DNA of 64,000 nt from the NCBI RefSeq assembly GCF_003574625.1, contig NZ_QNUJ01000004.1:372001-436000 (forward strand), in the 5' to 3' direction. Below the pieces are notes generated by a model. The model worked only from the letters and a program-made list of their open reading frames with translations. It was not told the DNA's origin and made no database searches. The position numbers and the translations under genes were made by a program. This DNA comes from Shinella zoogloeoides. GTDB lineage: Bacteria > Pseudomonadota > Alphaproteobacteria > Rhizobiales > Rhizobiaceae. Shown one piece after another: positions 7,049 to 13,199 of this stretch (position 1 is its first letter; every line of letters begins with the position of its first letter).

Positions 7049-7119
7049 TCGGGAATGCCTCAGCCTAAAGGCTCAGGCTGGAACAAGAGCGAGGCGCTGC
7101 CGTCCCTTCGCATTCCCGA
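7049..7119 (+). ncRNA. Structured RNA unit E
   Basis: The closing stem 7049-7058 with 7110-7119 is 10 bp and perfect (TCGGGAATGC/GCATTCCCGA). It encloses a hairpin with AGCC/GGCT core and TAAA loop at 7058-7077. Start (TCGGGAA), end (TTCCCGACC) and the internal CTGCCGTCCCTTC repeat those of unit C while the stem bases differ in a paired way. Confidence 0.55.
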
Positions 7120-7144
7120 CCCCATACGGCATAGCCGACAATCA

Positions 7145-7206
7145 TGCGGATACGGCCACCCGTCACAATGCCGCAGAGCCGGAGTGATTGATGTGATGCC
7201 GGCATC
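7145..7206 (+). other. Further hairpins after the RNA units
   Basis: TGCGG at 7145-7149 pairs with CCGCA at 7171-7175. The 12-base perfect palindrome GATGCCGGCATC follows at about 7195-7206. These could be part of a last, degraded unit; I cannot close it into one structure. Confidence 0.35.
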
Positions 7207-7213
7207 CATTCTG

Positions 7214-7240
7214 CCCGTCGCCTTCACTGGTGGCGGGTTT
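7214..7240 (+). terminator. Rho-independent terminator closing the RNA stretch
   Basis: CCCGTCGCC (7214-7222) pairs with GGTGGCGGG (7229-7237) through nine positions including two G-T pairs. The loop is 6 bases and TTTCTCATTT follows. Confidence 0.6.
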
Positions 7241-7259
7241 CTCATTTCAGGAGAGAGCG

Positions 7260-7463
7260 ATGACTGAGCCCGCCACGCTGTTCAAGCTCGCAGAGGACAT
7301 GCGCCGCGAGACCGAGAATGTGGTCAACCGCCTCCATCGCCGTTGCCGGATCGGCCGCGTCACCAGAAAGGTGATGATCCACGGCGGCAAGATGGTGCTC
7401 CCCAAGAGCTGGACGCCCGATCCGATGAAGCCGGCGCCGACGCCGTTCTACACTTCCGCCTAA
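7260..7463 (+). CDS. Small basic hypothetical protein, 67 aa
   Basis: It starts after CAGGAGAGAGCG. An N-terminal amphipathic helix (LFKLAEDMRRETENVVNRLH) is followed by a basic stretch (RRCRIGRVTRKVMIHGGK) and a proline-rich tail. No family recognised. It is the first gene after the RNA stretch and is followed closely by the secreted protein at 7493. Confidence 0.55.
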   Translation: MTEPATLFKLAEDMRRETENVVNRLHRRCRIGRVTRKVMIHGGKMVLPKSWTPDPMKPAPTPFYTSA

Positions 7464-7492
7464 CCCCTCCACCCCAGCAGAAAGGAACCAGC

Positions 7493-7813
7493 ATGCGCAG
7501 TATCCGAAGTCTGATCTGTGCCGGCCTCGCCCTTGCGGCCATGGCCTTCACCATCGCAGCGCCCGCCGTCGCGGCCACGCCCACCGATCCCGGCATTTAC
7601 GAGGCCGTGAAGGCCAGCGTCGAGAAGCCGATGATCCACCAGGTCTATGCCGACGTCGTCTGCCTCAGCGTCATCGCCCCGTCGGTCGAGCCGCAGAGCG
7701 CAGCCACCCGAAGTTCTGTCGGCCCGTCCATCCTGAACGTTGCCAGCACGCCCGTCGCCGTCGAAGCCTACAGCCGCATCGACCCTGACATCGGCGCCCG
7801 AAGTATCTCCTAA
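7493..7813 (+). CDS. Small secreted hypothetical protein
   Basis: A clear signal peptide (MRSIRSLICAGLALAAMAFT and then IAAPAVAA, cleavage about residue 28) precedes about 78 residues without recognised domain. The start at 7493 follows AGAAAGGAACCAGC. Its place between the RNA units and reverse-strand cargo suggests a cargo gene rather than a structural phage gene. Function unknown. Confidence 0.6.
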   Translation: MRSIRSLICAGLALAAMAFTIAAPAVAATPTDPGIYEAVKASVEKPMIHQVYADVVCLSVIAPSVEPQSAATRSSVGPSILNVASTPVAVEAYSRIDPDIGARSIS

Positions 7814-7866
7814 CCCCCGCATCCCCAAAACGAGAGCCGGGCTTAGGTCCGGCTGCTCAGGAACCG

Positions 7867-8070
7867 TCAATCGCCGCTCTTGCCGAGCCCGGAAGGGCCA
7901 TCCAGCCGACCCGCGGTCGCGGCAAGTGCTCGGATCGCTTCCATCGCGGTCGCTAGGCCCTGCATGAGCATTGCGGTGTCGCTCGCGCCACTAGCCTTAT
8001 CGATCTCGATCGCTCGGGTGCGCAGGCTGGTGCTTTCCGACTGCAGGCGGGCTAGAAGGTCATCGTTCAT
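7867..8070 (-). CDS. Small helical hypothetical protein, 67 aa
   Basis: The ATG at 8070 follows GGAGAGAAGCA. The product is almost entirely helical (DLLARLQSESTSLRTRAIEI, then MLMQGLATAMEAIRALAAT) and could form a coiled coil. No family recognised. It is the third gene of a short reverse-strand group with the 26-residue membrane peptide and the DUF4145 protein. Confidence 0.55.
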   Translation of the reverse strand: MNDDLLARLQSESTSLRTRAIEIDKASGASDTAMLMQGLATAMEAIRALAATAGRLDGPSGLGKSGD

Positions 8071-8137
8071 TGCTTCTCTCCATTTTCGGGAGAACGCTGT
8101 TGCGGCTGAGCCAGTTCCGCTCGCGATGGCCCTTGTG

Positions 8138-8218
8138 TCAGAACCACCGCAACGCCAACCAGAAGCAGGCATAGGCGAAAAGACCAATAACGATGAGCAA
8201 GGCAATCTGCCGAGCCAT
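8138..8218 (-). CDS. Single-helix membrane peptide, 26 aa
   Basis: Reads MARQIALLIVIGLFAYACFW and then LALRWF, which is nearly all one transmembrane helix. AGAGGAGG lies about 9 bases before the ATG, stronger than most sites in this region. It sits between the DUF4145 gene and the 67-residue gene on the same strand. Very short hydrophobic peptides can be toxins, holin-like or regulators; nothing here decides between these. Confidence 0.5.
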   Translation of the reverse strand: MARQIALLIVIGLFAYACFWLALRWF

Positions 8219-8297
8219 GTGGAAGTGCCTCCTCTTGTTCGAACTAGGGCTGGATTTCCCTCTCTGTATCCTCGATGGAGGAAAGAGAAAGGTGGCT

Positions 8298-8987
8298 TCA
8301 CTCACCGTTCCCGGATGACGGCCTTTTCAGAGCCTTCAGGCGTGCTACCAGAGAACTGTACTGGTAAACCGCCTTGAGCAATTCCTTCGCTAGATCTACC
8401 GCTAGTGCCGCTTCCGCCTCTCCAATCTTGTCGTAGTCTTTTGCTTCAACGTGAGCGGCATCGTTTCCTAGAATGCGCAGCTCATCAGCGGCGGCAAGCA
8501 GTTCATCAGGGATAACAGCTACCCCCTTTAGCGCAGCGATACGCGCTTTCAGATTTGCGCCATTGGCTGCTTTATCTTCGCAAAGCTCCTCAAGTACGCG
8601 GCGGACCATCAGAGCACAGGCTTTGAAAGCACCAGCTGCATGACAAGCTACAGCCTCCTGGAGGGACGACAGAATTTTGTCTGGAAGGGCAGTTGCATCA
8701 AAATCGATCAACTCAGGAGGGTAGCAGGCTCTGTTGCCGGTACGAGAATCTGAGGCGACAAATACCAAGGCGCCGCATTCAAAGTTAGGGCACCTTCGAA
8801 GGCCGGCGAGGCTGCGAACCTGTTGCACGCTTCCGGTGCCTGGAATCTGCTTGTTATGAACGTCCCACAGAATATCAGTGTTGTTCGGATATCCACCAAA
8901 CGCGCCTGCGTGACGACAAAATGGACAACGAAGATTGATCGTCTCAGGTGGGCCTTGGTGCACAGTCCCCTTTACAACTAGCTTCAT
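8298..8987 (-). CDS. DUF4145 (HEPN-like) protein with zinc ribbon
   Basis: The first 75 residues carry two cysteine pairs (CPFC near 21-24 and CPNFEC near 67-72), a likely zinc ribbon. The C-terminal part (MVRRVLEELCEDKAANG, then ELRILGNDAAH near 180) is the DUF4145 pattern. That is a HEPN-related helical fold often found near restriction and other defence genes. HEPN proteins with intact motifs cleave RNA; the GNDAAH end fits but an active site is not proven. The start at 8987 follows GGAGGCAAGTA. It lies against the phage direction, as cargo genes often do. Confidence 0.75.
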   Translation of the reverse strand: MKLVVKGTVHQGPPETINLRCPFCRHAGAFGGYPNNTDILWDVHNKQIPGTGSVQQVRSLAGLRRCPNFECGALVFVASDSRTGNRACYPPELIDFDATALPDKILSSLQEAVACHAAGAFKACALMVRRVLEELCEDKAANGANLKARIAALKGVAVIPDELLAAADELRILGNDAAHVEAKDYDKIGEAEAALAVDLAKELLKAVYQYSSLVARLKALKRPSSGNGE

Positions 8988-9093
8988 TACTTGCCTCCAA
9001 AGTTGTTTTCAGCAGCACAAGATCAAACTGAGCGCGAGATTTCAATAGGGCGCGATAGCCGCCGCTGATTGAATAACAATCAAGGAAATCAAG

Positions 9094-9260
9094 ATGGCCC
9101 ACGGCGGCAAGCGTGAAGGCGCCGGACGGAAGAAGGGTGCGGTAACGCAGGCGAAGAAAGACCTTGCCCAGATGGCAAAGGAACATGCCAAAAAGGCGCT
9201 CGGCGTCTTAGTGCAAGTCGCCCAAAGCGGCATGAGTGAGGCGGCGCGGGTTCTCTCTCC
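9094..9260 (+). pseudogene. Truncated terminase-small-subunit-like gene
   Basis: Reads MAHGGKREGAGRKKGAVTQA, then a helix ending KALGVLVQVAQSGMSEAARV. The GKREGAGRKKG start and this helix are usual in phage small-terminase or packaging-associated proteins, where the sequence normally continues AAANALLDR or similar. Here similarity stops after AARV near 9255 and the frame runs into arginine- and serine-rich shadow sequence to 9378. I read this as an internal deletion joining it to the lysis gene that follows. Confidence 0.6.
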
Positions 9261-9261
9261 G

Positions 9262-9557
9262 GCCGGCCGACGCCTGAGAAGCCGTCGATCATCGAGAAGA
9301 CGGTTGAGGTGCCGGTCGAAAAGCCCGTCGTCCCCGAGAAGGTCGAGCAGAGGGTCAAGGAGAAGTCCAACTGGCTGACCTGGCTGACGGGCGGCGGCGG
9401 TCTCGGCACGATCGGACTCGGCTGGCTCTCCGGCATGGACTGGCAGGCCATCGTTGCAGGCGGCGTCGTGCTCGTCGTTGTCCTGCTGGTCCTCGTTCTC
9501 CTGCGCAGCCAGATCATCGCGGCGGTTCGCGAGATCAAGGCGGAGGTGGCGGAGTGA
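9262..9557 (+). pseudogene. C-terminal remnant of a phage lysis protein (endolysin-type membrane anchor)
   Basis: In a different frame from the terminase-like start, the sequence reads TPEKPSIIEKTVEVPVEK, then NWLTWLTGGGGLGTIGLGWL and a long hydrophobic helix (VVLVVVLLVLVLLR). This proline- and valine-rich linker plus glycine-rich membrane segment resembles the tail of rhizobial phage muramidases (GH108-type). No catalytic domain remains. A GTG at 9309 could still give an 82-residue membrane protein. The end overlaps the spanin start (GTGATCG). Confidence 0.55.
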
Positions 9558-9814
9558 TCGACAAGCTCTCCCTCATAGGTGGCGCGCTGATCGGCGGCTT
9601 CATCGTGTTCCTCGGCTTCGGGGCCGTGAATGACCTCTGGCTTCTCCCGCGCGCCGAGGAGCAGGGCAGGGCGCTGGAGCGTGCCGACTCGCTCAAGAAA
9701 GCCATCGAACTCGTTCAGAAAAGGAGCCGCACCAATGCGGATGTTTCGAAGCTTGATGATGCTGGCATTTGCCGGGAGCTTGGCGGCGTGTTCGCAGACG
9801 GCATCTGTCAGTGA
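9554..9814 (+). CDS. Rz-like inner-membrane spanin
   Basis: It has one N-terminal membrane helix (LSLIGGALIGGFIVFLGFGA, residues about 5-24), then a charged helical periplasmic stretch (RAEEQGRALERADSLKKAIE). That is the plan of inner spanins, which fuse inner and outer membranes in phage lysis. It is short (86 aa) and ends with a CxxxxxxxxxxxC segment. The strongest support is the lipoprotein gene nested in its second half in another frame, as in Rz/Rz1 pairs. Confidence 0.7.
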   Translation: MIDKLSLIGGALIGGFIVFLGFGAVNDLWLLPRAEEQGRALERADSLKKAIELVQKRSRTNADVSKLDDAGICRELGGVFADGICQ

Positions 9815-9947
9815 TGGCTCAGGCTTCGAAGCCCTGACCCCATCGGCCGGTACCCGCGCCTATATCGTCGCCAATGACCGGCCTTTTGCCGAGCAGGTCA
9901 TCGCCCACAATCGCACATGCCAGACGCAGCCAGGATGCCGGAAATGA
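9735..9947 (+). CDS. Rz1-like outer-membrane spanin lipoprotein
   Basis: It starts inside the Rz-like gene in another frame. Its signal peptide ends in the lipobox LAAC (residues about 15-18 of RMFRSLMMLAFAGSLAAC), which predicts a lipidated cysteine. The mature part is about 52 residues. A nested or overlapping lipoprotein is the hallmark of outer spanins, partner of the inner spanin encoded around it. The TGA overlaps the next ATG. Confidence 0.75.
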   Translation: MRMFRSLMMLAFAGSLAACSQTASVSDGSGFEALTPSAGTRAYIVANDRPFAEQVIAHNRTCQTQPGCRK

Positions 9948-10234
9948 GCCCACCCGAAACTGACACCGATCTCAGGAGCCGCATGGTGAGCGCCGAGCAC
10001 ACCATCCAAGGCAACACACAACGCATCGCCGCCCTTGAGGCATGGCAGAGGCAAAGCGATCTGGCTGACGCTCGTAAGGAAGGCGAGTGGAAAGCCATGA
10101 ACGACAAAATCGACTCTGTCGGATCGAAGGTCGACAAGATATCCGATAGCCTTCAGTGGGTGGTGCGGCTGCTCATCGGGGGCATTATCATGGCTGTTCT
10201 CGCCTTCATGGTGAGAGGCGGTTTTGCGCCGTAG
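9944..10234 (+). CDS. XhlA-like holin/haemolysin-type membrane protein
   Basis: About 65 residues of heptad-like helix (AEHTIQGNTQRIAALEAWQR, then MNDKIDSVGSKVDKISDSL) precede one C-terminal membrane helix (VVRLLIGGIIMAVLAFMV). This is the XhlA family plan; such proteins assist phage lysis. The start is placed at 9944 because it overlaps the Rz1-like stop as ATGA and has AGGA upstream. It ends the surviving lysis cassette. Confidence 0.7.
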   Translation: MSPPETDTDLRSRMVSAEHTIQGNTQRIAALEAWQRQSDLADARKEGEWKAMNDKIDSVGSKVDKISDSLQWVVRLLIGGIIMAVLAFMVRGGFAP

Positions 10235-10288
10235 TGTCAATAAGAATTATATGAAATATGATTCCCTTAGAAGATGTACTCGACGCTT

Positions 10289-10540
10289 CTAACTATCGCG
10301 AACGAACACGCCAGCCTCTTCCGCGGCAGCGAGGAATGCCTCTCTTGCCGCTTCCGGCGCCTCGCGTCCCTCCAACACCGCTAAGCACGCCTTCTGCGCC
10401 TTCATGAACGCATGGCCTGAATGAACTGGCCAATCCATGAGTAGGGCCCGCGCAGCCTCGTCGGCGCTTGCGATCGTGCGATATTGACCGAGCCGCTGGG
10501 TTTCGAATGTGACCGGCTCATTCCATCTGCCAGAGTCCAT
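10289..10540 (-). CDS. DUF982 family protein
   Basis: The pattern is clear: TIASADEAARALLMDWPVHS, then AQKACLAVLEGREAPEAARE and AFLAAAEEAGVFV, matching the usual 80-residue rhizobial DUF982 protein. The start at 10540 lies after GTGTGAG. Function of the family is unknown. Only about 50 bases separate its stop from the holin-like gene on the other strand. A second, more divergent member is at 2734. Confidence 0.8.
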   Translation of the reverse strand: MDSGRWNEPVTFETQRLGQYRTIASADEAARALLMDWPVHSGHAFMKAQKACLAVLEGREAPEAAREAFLAAAEEAGVFVRDS

Positions 10541-10896
10541 CTCACACCTCACGCTATACAAAGCGCCCCGCGCGAGGCGGGGCAAAAGGCTGAACTAAGT
10601 AGAGTGGCGTTTCAGAACGAGCGCGAGAGAGAATTGTTCCGACAGGTGGCGGCGCAACGGGGGCTGCGCCGCCAAACAGGCCCCCGGACCTGCGCCTTTG
10701 GGTTGGCTTCCCAAGGCTCCCGCGCCTGTGCAGGCTGCTGAGGATGACATGATCTCATGTTCGGAGGAAGCCACAGTTAGTTTGCACCCAAGAATGGCCG
10801 GTAATCCGTTCTGTAGCGAACGGAACATACGCATTCTATTTTCGTTGCTCCTAAACAAGGGCTGCCGACTTTTCGGCGCCAAGGAGTTTCAGGGAT
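10541..10896. other. Gene-poor spacer with two hairpins
   Basis: No believable gene was found. The spacer has a perfect 9-bp hairpin at 10648-10673 (GGCGGCGCA/TGCGCCGCC) and a TCCGTTC/GAACGGA hairpin around 10807-10826. Either may sit in the leader of the DUF982 gene on the minus strand; neither is followed by a T run. Confidence 0.4.
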
Positions 10897-11127
10897 ATGG
10901 CAAGCGATTTCAGCTCCGGTGCAGCCGGTGCGGGGCTTCGCGCGTCCTTGGTATCGGCGATTGCATATGACGAGATTTGCAATAGTTGCCGGATCGAGGT
11001 CACAATCACGGCTCAGTCTGTCATTCTAAGTGGGACAGTCACACCCGAGGCTGCACAAAGAGCGCTGCAAATCGTGCGTGAAATCGCTGGCAGCGCACCC
11101 ATTTGGGACAGGATGATTTGGCTCTAA
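10897..11127 (+). CDS. Small BON-domain-like protein
   Basis: The C-terminal half (IEVTITAQSVILSGTVTPEA, then AQRALQIVREIAGSAPI) follows the BON pattern: strand, turn, LSG-V strand, long helix. BON domains bind lipids or surfaces in envelope proteins, but this one has no signal peptide and only about 76 residues. ICNSC at 28-32 is unusual. The similarity is weak and could be chance. The start follows AAGGAGTTTCAGGGAT. Confidence 0.45.
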   Translation: MASDFSSGAAGAGLRASLVSAIAYDEICNSCRIEVTITAQSVILSGTVTPEAAQRALQIVREIAGSAPIWDRMIWL

Positions 11128-11157
11128 AGCAGGATTTTCGTAGATCTTGGCGAAAAA

Positions 11158-11195
11158 AGAGACGAACCTCCTGGTTTTCAAGAAGGTTCGTCTCT
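11158..11195 (-). terminator. Rho-independent terminator of the SRAP operon
   Basis: A perfect 12-bp stem joins 11158-11169 to 11184-11195 with a 14-base loop. AAAAAA on the plus strand just left of it becomes a T run for minus-strand transcripts. It lies about 80 bases after the stop of the gene at 11275. Confidence 0.8.
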
Positions 11196-11274
11196 CGAAC
11201 AAATCCCGCTTGGGGACATCAGCGGGCGCGTCTACAACTCCGGAATATTCGCATTGTTCCGTGGCCATTGCGCA

Positions 11275-11457
11275 TCAGGCCCGGAGTTCGGCGGAAAGCA
11301 AGACTTCCTCGTCTGCTGCGCCCTCCTCGGCCGTTAGATAACCCGCTCCGATCAACCAGTCTTGGGCGATGACCGCAAGCGCTTCCTCGCGCGTTATGTC
11401 CTGCTCCAAAGCAAAGCGGTCTAAGGCGTCTTCAATCTCTGGCGCCAGCTTCATCAT
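11275..11457 (-). CDS. Ribbon-helix-helix-like small protein
   Basis: 60 aa. KLAPEIEDALDRFALEQDIT followed by REEALAVIAQDWLIGAGYL has the strand-helix-helix rhythm of small ribbon-helix-helix DNA-binding proteins such as antitoxins. No toxin gene is beside it. The start at 11457 follows GCGGAGGTGGA; the sequence further upstream is open but lacks a site. It is the last gene before the terminator at 11158-11195. Confidence 0.55.
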   Translation of the reverse strand: MMKLAPEIEDALDRFALEQDITREEALAVIAQDWLIGAGYLTAEEGAADEEVLLSAELRA

Positions 11458-11499
11458 TCCACCTCCGCTAGATGCTCCTTTGTTCGCAGGCATGCCCGA

Positions 11500-12168
11500 T
11501 CACAGCGAGTTGATGACCGGCTCGGGCTTGCCGGCAAACGTCGCCTTGTTCACCTCGCGACTGACGCGACGTATCCGCATCTGCCCGTTGAGGTGATGCG
11601 CCAGAATGCCCTTGAGATTTTCCTTCGGTGTGCTTTGGTTTAGCCAGCCCTCGAAGACCTCGGGCTGGAGGATGACGGGCATGCGGGCGTGAATCCGGCT
11701 TATGGGGGTGATCGAGGGGGCGGTGATAATTGTGCAACTCGTCACATCGAGCGTCGTGTTGTGCGCCCATAGGCCGGCGAAGGCGTAGGGGGCACCCCCA
11801 GGCATCTGGATCAGCCAAGGATCCTTGCCGCCGTCATCCCCTTTGGTCCACTCATAGAAGCCATCCGCCGGGATTAGGCAGCGCCTCATCCTGAACGCGT
11901 CGCGAAATGCTGGCGACCTGTCTACGGTTTCGATGCGGGCATTGAACATGGCCGCCTTCGGCATTTCCTTCGCCCAGTGTGGCACCAGCCACCACCGGCC
12001 GTCCTCGACGATCTGGCTACCTTCGTCATCGACCCGGATGAACGGGATTGTCTGCGTCGGCGCGATATTGTAGCGCGCTTCGGTGTTTCTGATCAGGTAT
12101 TTGTCGGTCAGGCGGTAGAGCGCGACAAGCTCGCGCCAGGACATCATCTGTGTGAAGCGGCCGCACAT
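11500..12168 (-). CDS. yedK: SOS response-associated peptidase (SRAP/YedK, HMCES family)
   Basis: It begins MCGRFTQ: after removal of Met, Cys2 is the residue that forms a thiazolidine crosslink with abasic sites in single-stranded DNA. The family motifs are in order: ARYNIAPTQ (residues about 29-37), NARIET near 75-80, CLIPADGFYEW (catalytic Glu region) and HARMPVIL with the active His. At 222 aa it is full length. SRAP protects abasic sites during replication. Phages and islands often carry it, and the LexA box at the head of its operon fits SOS control. Confidence 0.92.
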   Translation of the reverse strand: MCGRFTQMMSWRELVALYRLTDKYLIRNTEARYNIAPTQTIPFIRVDDEGSQIVEDGRWWLVPHWAKEMPKAAMFNARIETVDRSPAFRDAFRMRRCLIPADGFYEWTKGDDGGKDPWLIQMPGGAPYAFAGLWAHNTTLDVTSCTIITAPSITPISRIHARMPVILQPEVFEGWLNQSTPKENLKGILAHHLNGQMRIRRVSREVNKATFAGKPEPVINSL

Positions 12169-12214
12169 GCCTTTCAGCTCCTTAGGTCTACCGACAGAGG
12201 ATAGGGCGCGGTGT

Positions 12215-12409
12215 TCAGGCCGACAAGGGACCCGAATTTCGAGTGGAGCCCGGCTCCTTAAATGGATAATGCTCCCAGCACCACCAGCGCATCGGTTCGG
12301 CCTTGGATCGAGCCAGCCCGAATCCTCCCCATTTGTTGCAGCTGGGATGCTCGCAATAGTGCTCTTCTGGCGCATGAGGATGGGTATCGGTGCGGTCGTT
12401 GAGGCTCAT
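12215..12409 (-). CDS. Small putative zinc-binding protein, 64 aa
   Basis: Histidine- and cysteine-rich: HYCEHPSCNKWGGFGLAR, then MRWWCWEHYPF. The arrangement C-x4-C ... C-x2-H could hold one zinc ion. I have seen similar short phage and island proteins but cannot name a family. The ATG overlaps the stop of the upstream gene as ATGA, so it belongs to the SRAP operon. Confidence 0.6.
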   Translation of the reverse strand: MSLNDRTDTHPHAPEEHYCEHPSCNKWGGFGLARSKAEPMRWWCWEHYPFKEPGSTRNSGPLSA

Positions 12410-12807
12410 GCTTCTTCATCTTTCCCCTGCTGCTTCATCACTCTGATGCCGTTGCGAAGCCGTAAACCAGACGAATAATGAGGCCTGAGGTAGTTGTATA
12501 TCTCGATAGCCGCCCCTGCATTGTGCGCGCCACCCAGCCGTTCAATGGGCACGTCGTTGGAATCGACGCGATCAACCATAAAGGGGAAGGGGCCGGCGAA
12601 GAACTTGTCTTTTTCCGGGAGTATGATGATTTCGCTCTGCTCCCCGACGCGGCAAAAGAAGATGCTGTCAGGTCCATAGACCCACGCTGTCACTCGTTCG
12701 TAGTTGATGGTGCCTCGCGCCTGATAGCAGACCTGCCATGATCCTTTGTAGTTGATCAGCATCGGCTCGGTCAGCGGCGTTCGTCTCGTTTTCGATTTCT
12801 CCGTCAT
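12406..12807 (-). CDS. Hypothetical protein, first gene of the SRAP operon
   Basis: 133 aa, basic at the start (MTEKSKTRRTPLTE), then a strand-rich body (MLINYKGSWQVCYQARGTINY, then EIIILPEKDKFFAGPFPFMV). No family recognised. The ATG at 12807 is preferred over a GTG four codons upstream because GGAGA lies correctly before it. The LexA box at 12840-12854 stands 33 bases upstream. Confidence 0.6.
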   Translation of the reverse strand: MTEKSKTRRTPLTEPMLINYKGSWQVCYQARGTINYERVTAWVYGPDSIFFCRVGEQSEIIILPEKDKFFAGPFPFMVDRVDSNDVPIERLGGAHNAGAAIEIYNYLRPHYSSGLRLRNGIRVMKQQGKDEEA

Positions 12808-13199
12808 GCGGTTCTCCACCCGAAGGACCGCATTCCTTCGTTCTCTATGTGTTCACGTTCCGCCAGAGCGGTAAATGATCCAGGAAGAGGGAAGAGTCAA
12901 GGTGAGACCTAGGAGCGGAAATTCCTATTTGTTTTCAATGGGGCGGTGCATGGTCCCACCTTACAAGAACCAATTGATTTTACGTCATTTTTGCAGAACT
13001 GCAGGGGTCGCCAAATATGCAAGTAAAATCAACGCTTTCCGACATCCGTTGATGCTCATCTTGGCGAGATCCACCGATAGGCGGGTTTCGTGATATACCC
13101 TGCATAACCTACCCCTAATTTTCTTTTCCGCCCTCGCCTTTATCGCTACAGTTGCGTTCTGGCCCGAAGCATCGGGCCGTCGCGAGGGAGGGAAAGTGA
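12808..13199. other. Spacer at the probable right edge of the phage-derived region
   Basis: Besides the LexA box this AT-richer spacer holds a perfect 10-bp inverted repeat, TTGATTTTAC at 12974-12983 and GTAAAATCAA at 13023-13032. Between them is the short palindrome TGCAGAACTGCA. No integrase, tRNA or direct-repeat attachment site is visible, so the exact border is not fixed. Confidence 0.45.
12840..12854. promoter_or_regulatory. LexA (SOS) box
   Basis: GTTC at 12840-12843 and GTTC at 12851-12854 with exactly seven bases between form the GTTC-N7-GTTC direct repeat used by LexA of Alphaproteobacteria. It is 33 bases before the first gene of the SRAP operon, overlapping where a promoter would lie. 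A third GTTC follows at 12857-12860. Confidence 0.8.

Larger units (their letters stand above)
6444..7240 (+). ncRNA. Non-coding stretch packed with structured RNA units
   Basis: No convincing reading frame exists between the NusG-like stop and the gene at 7260. Instead there is a run of inverted repeats: hairpins at 6444-6466, a nested GTGGC/GCCAC and CCTCG/CGAGG structure near 6468-6519, and a GGGGCG/CGCCCC hairpin near 6529-6546. Then come an initiator-like tRNA, five closed units spaced mostly 1-6 bases apart, smaller hairpins, and a terminator with T-rich tail at 7214-7240. The tRNA and the terminator both point to transcription from the plus strand. The units are listed separately below. 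I know no family for them. Confidence 0.65.
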
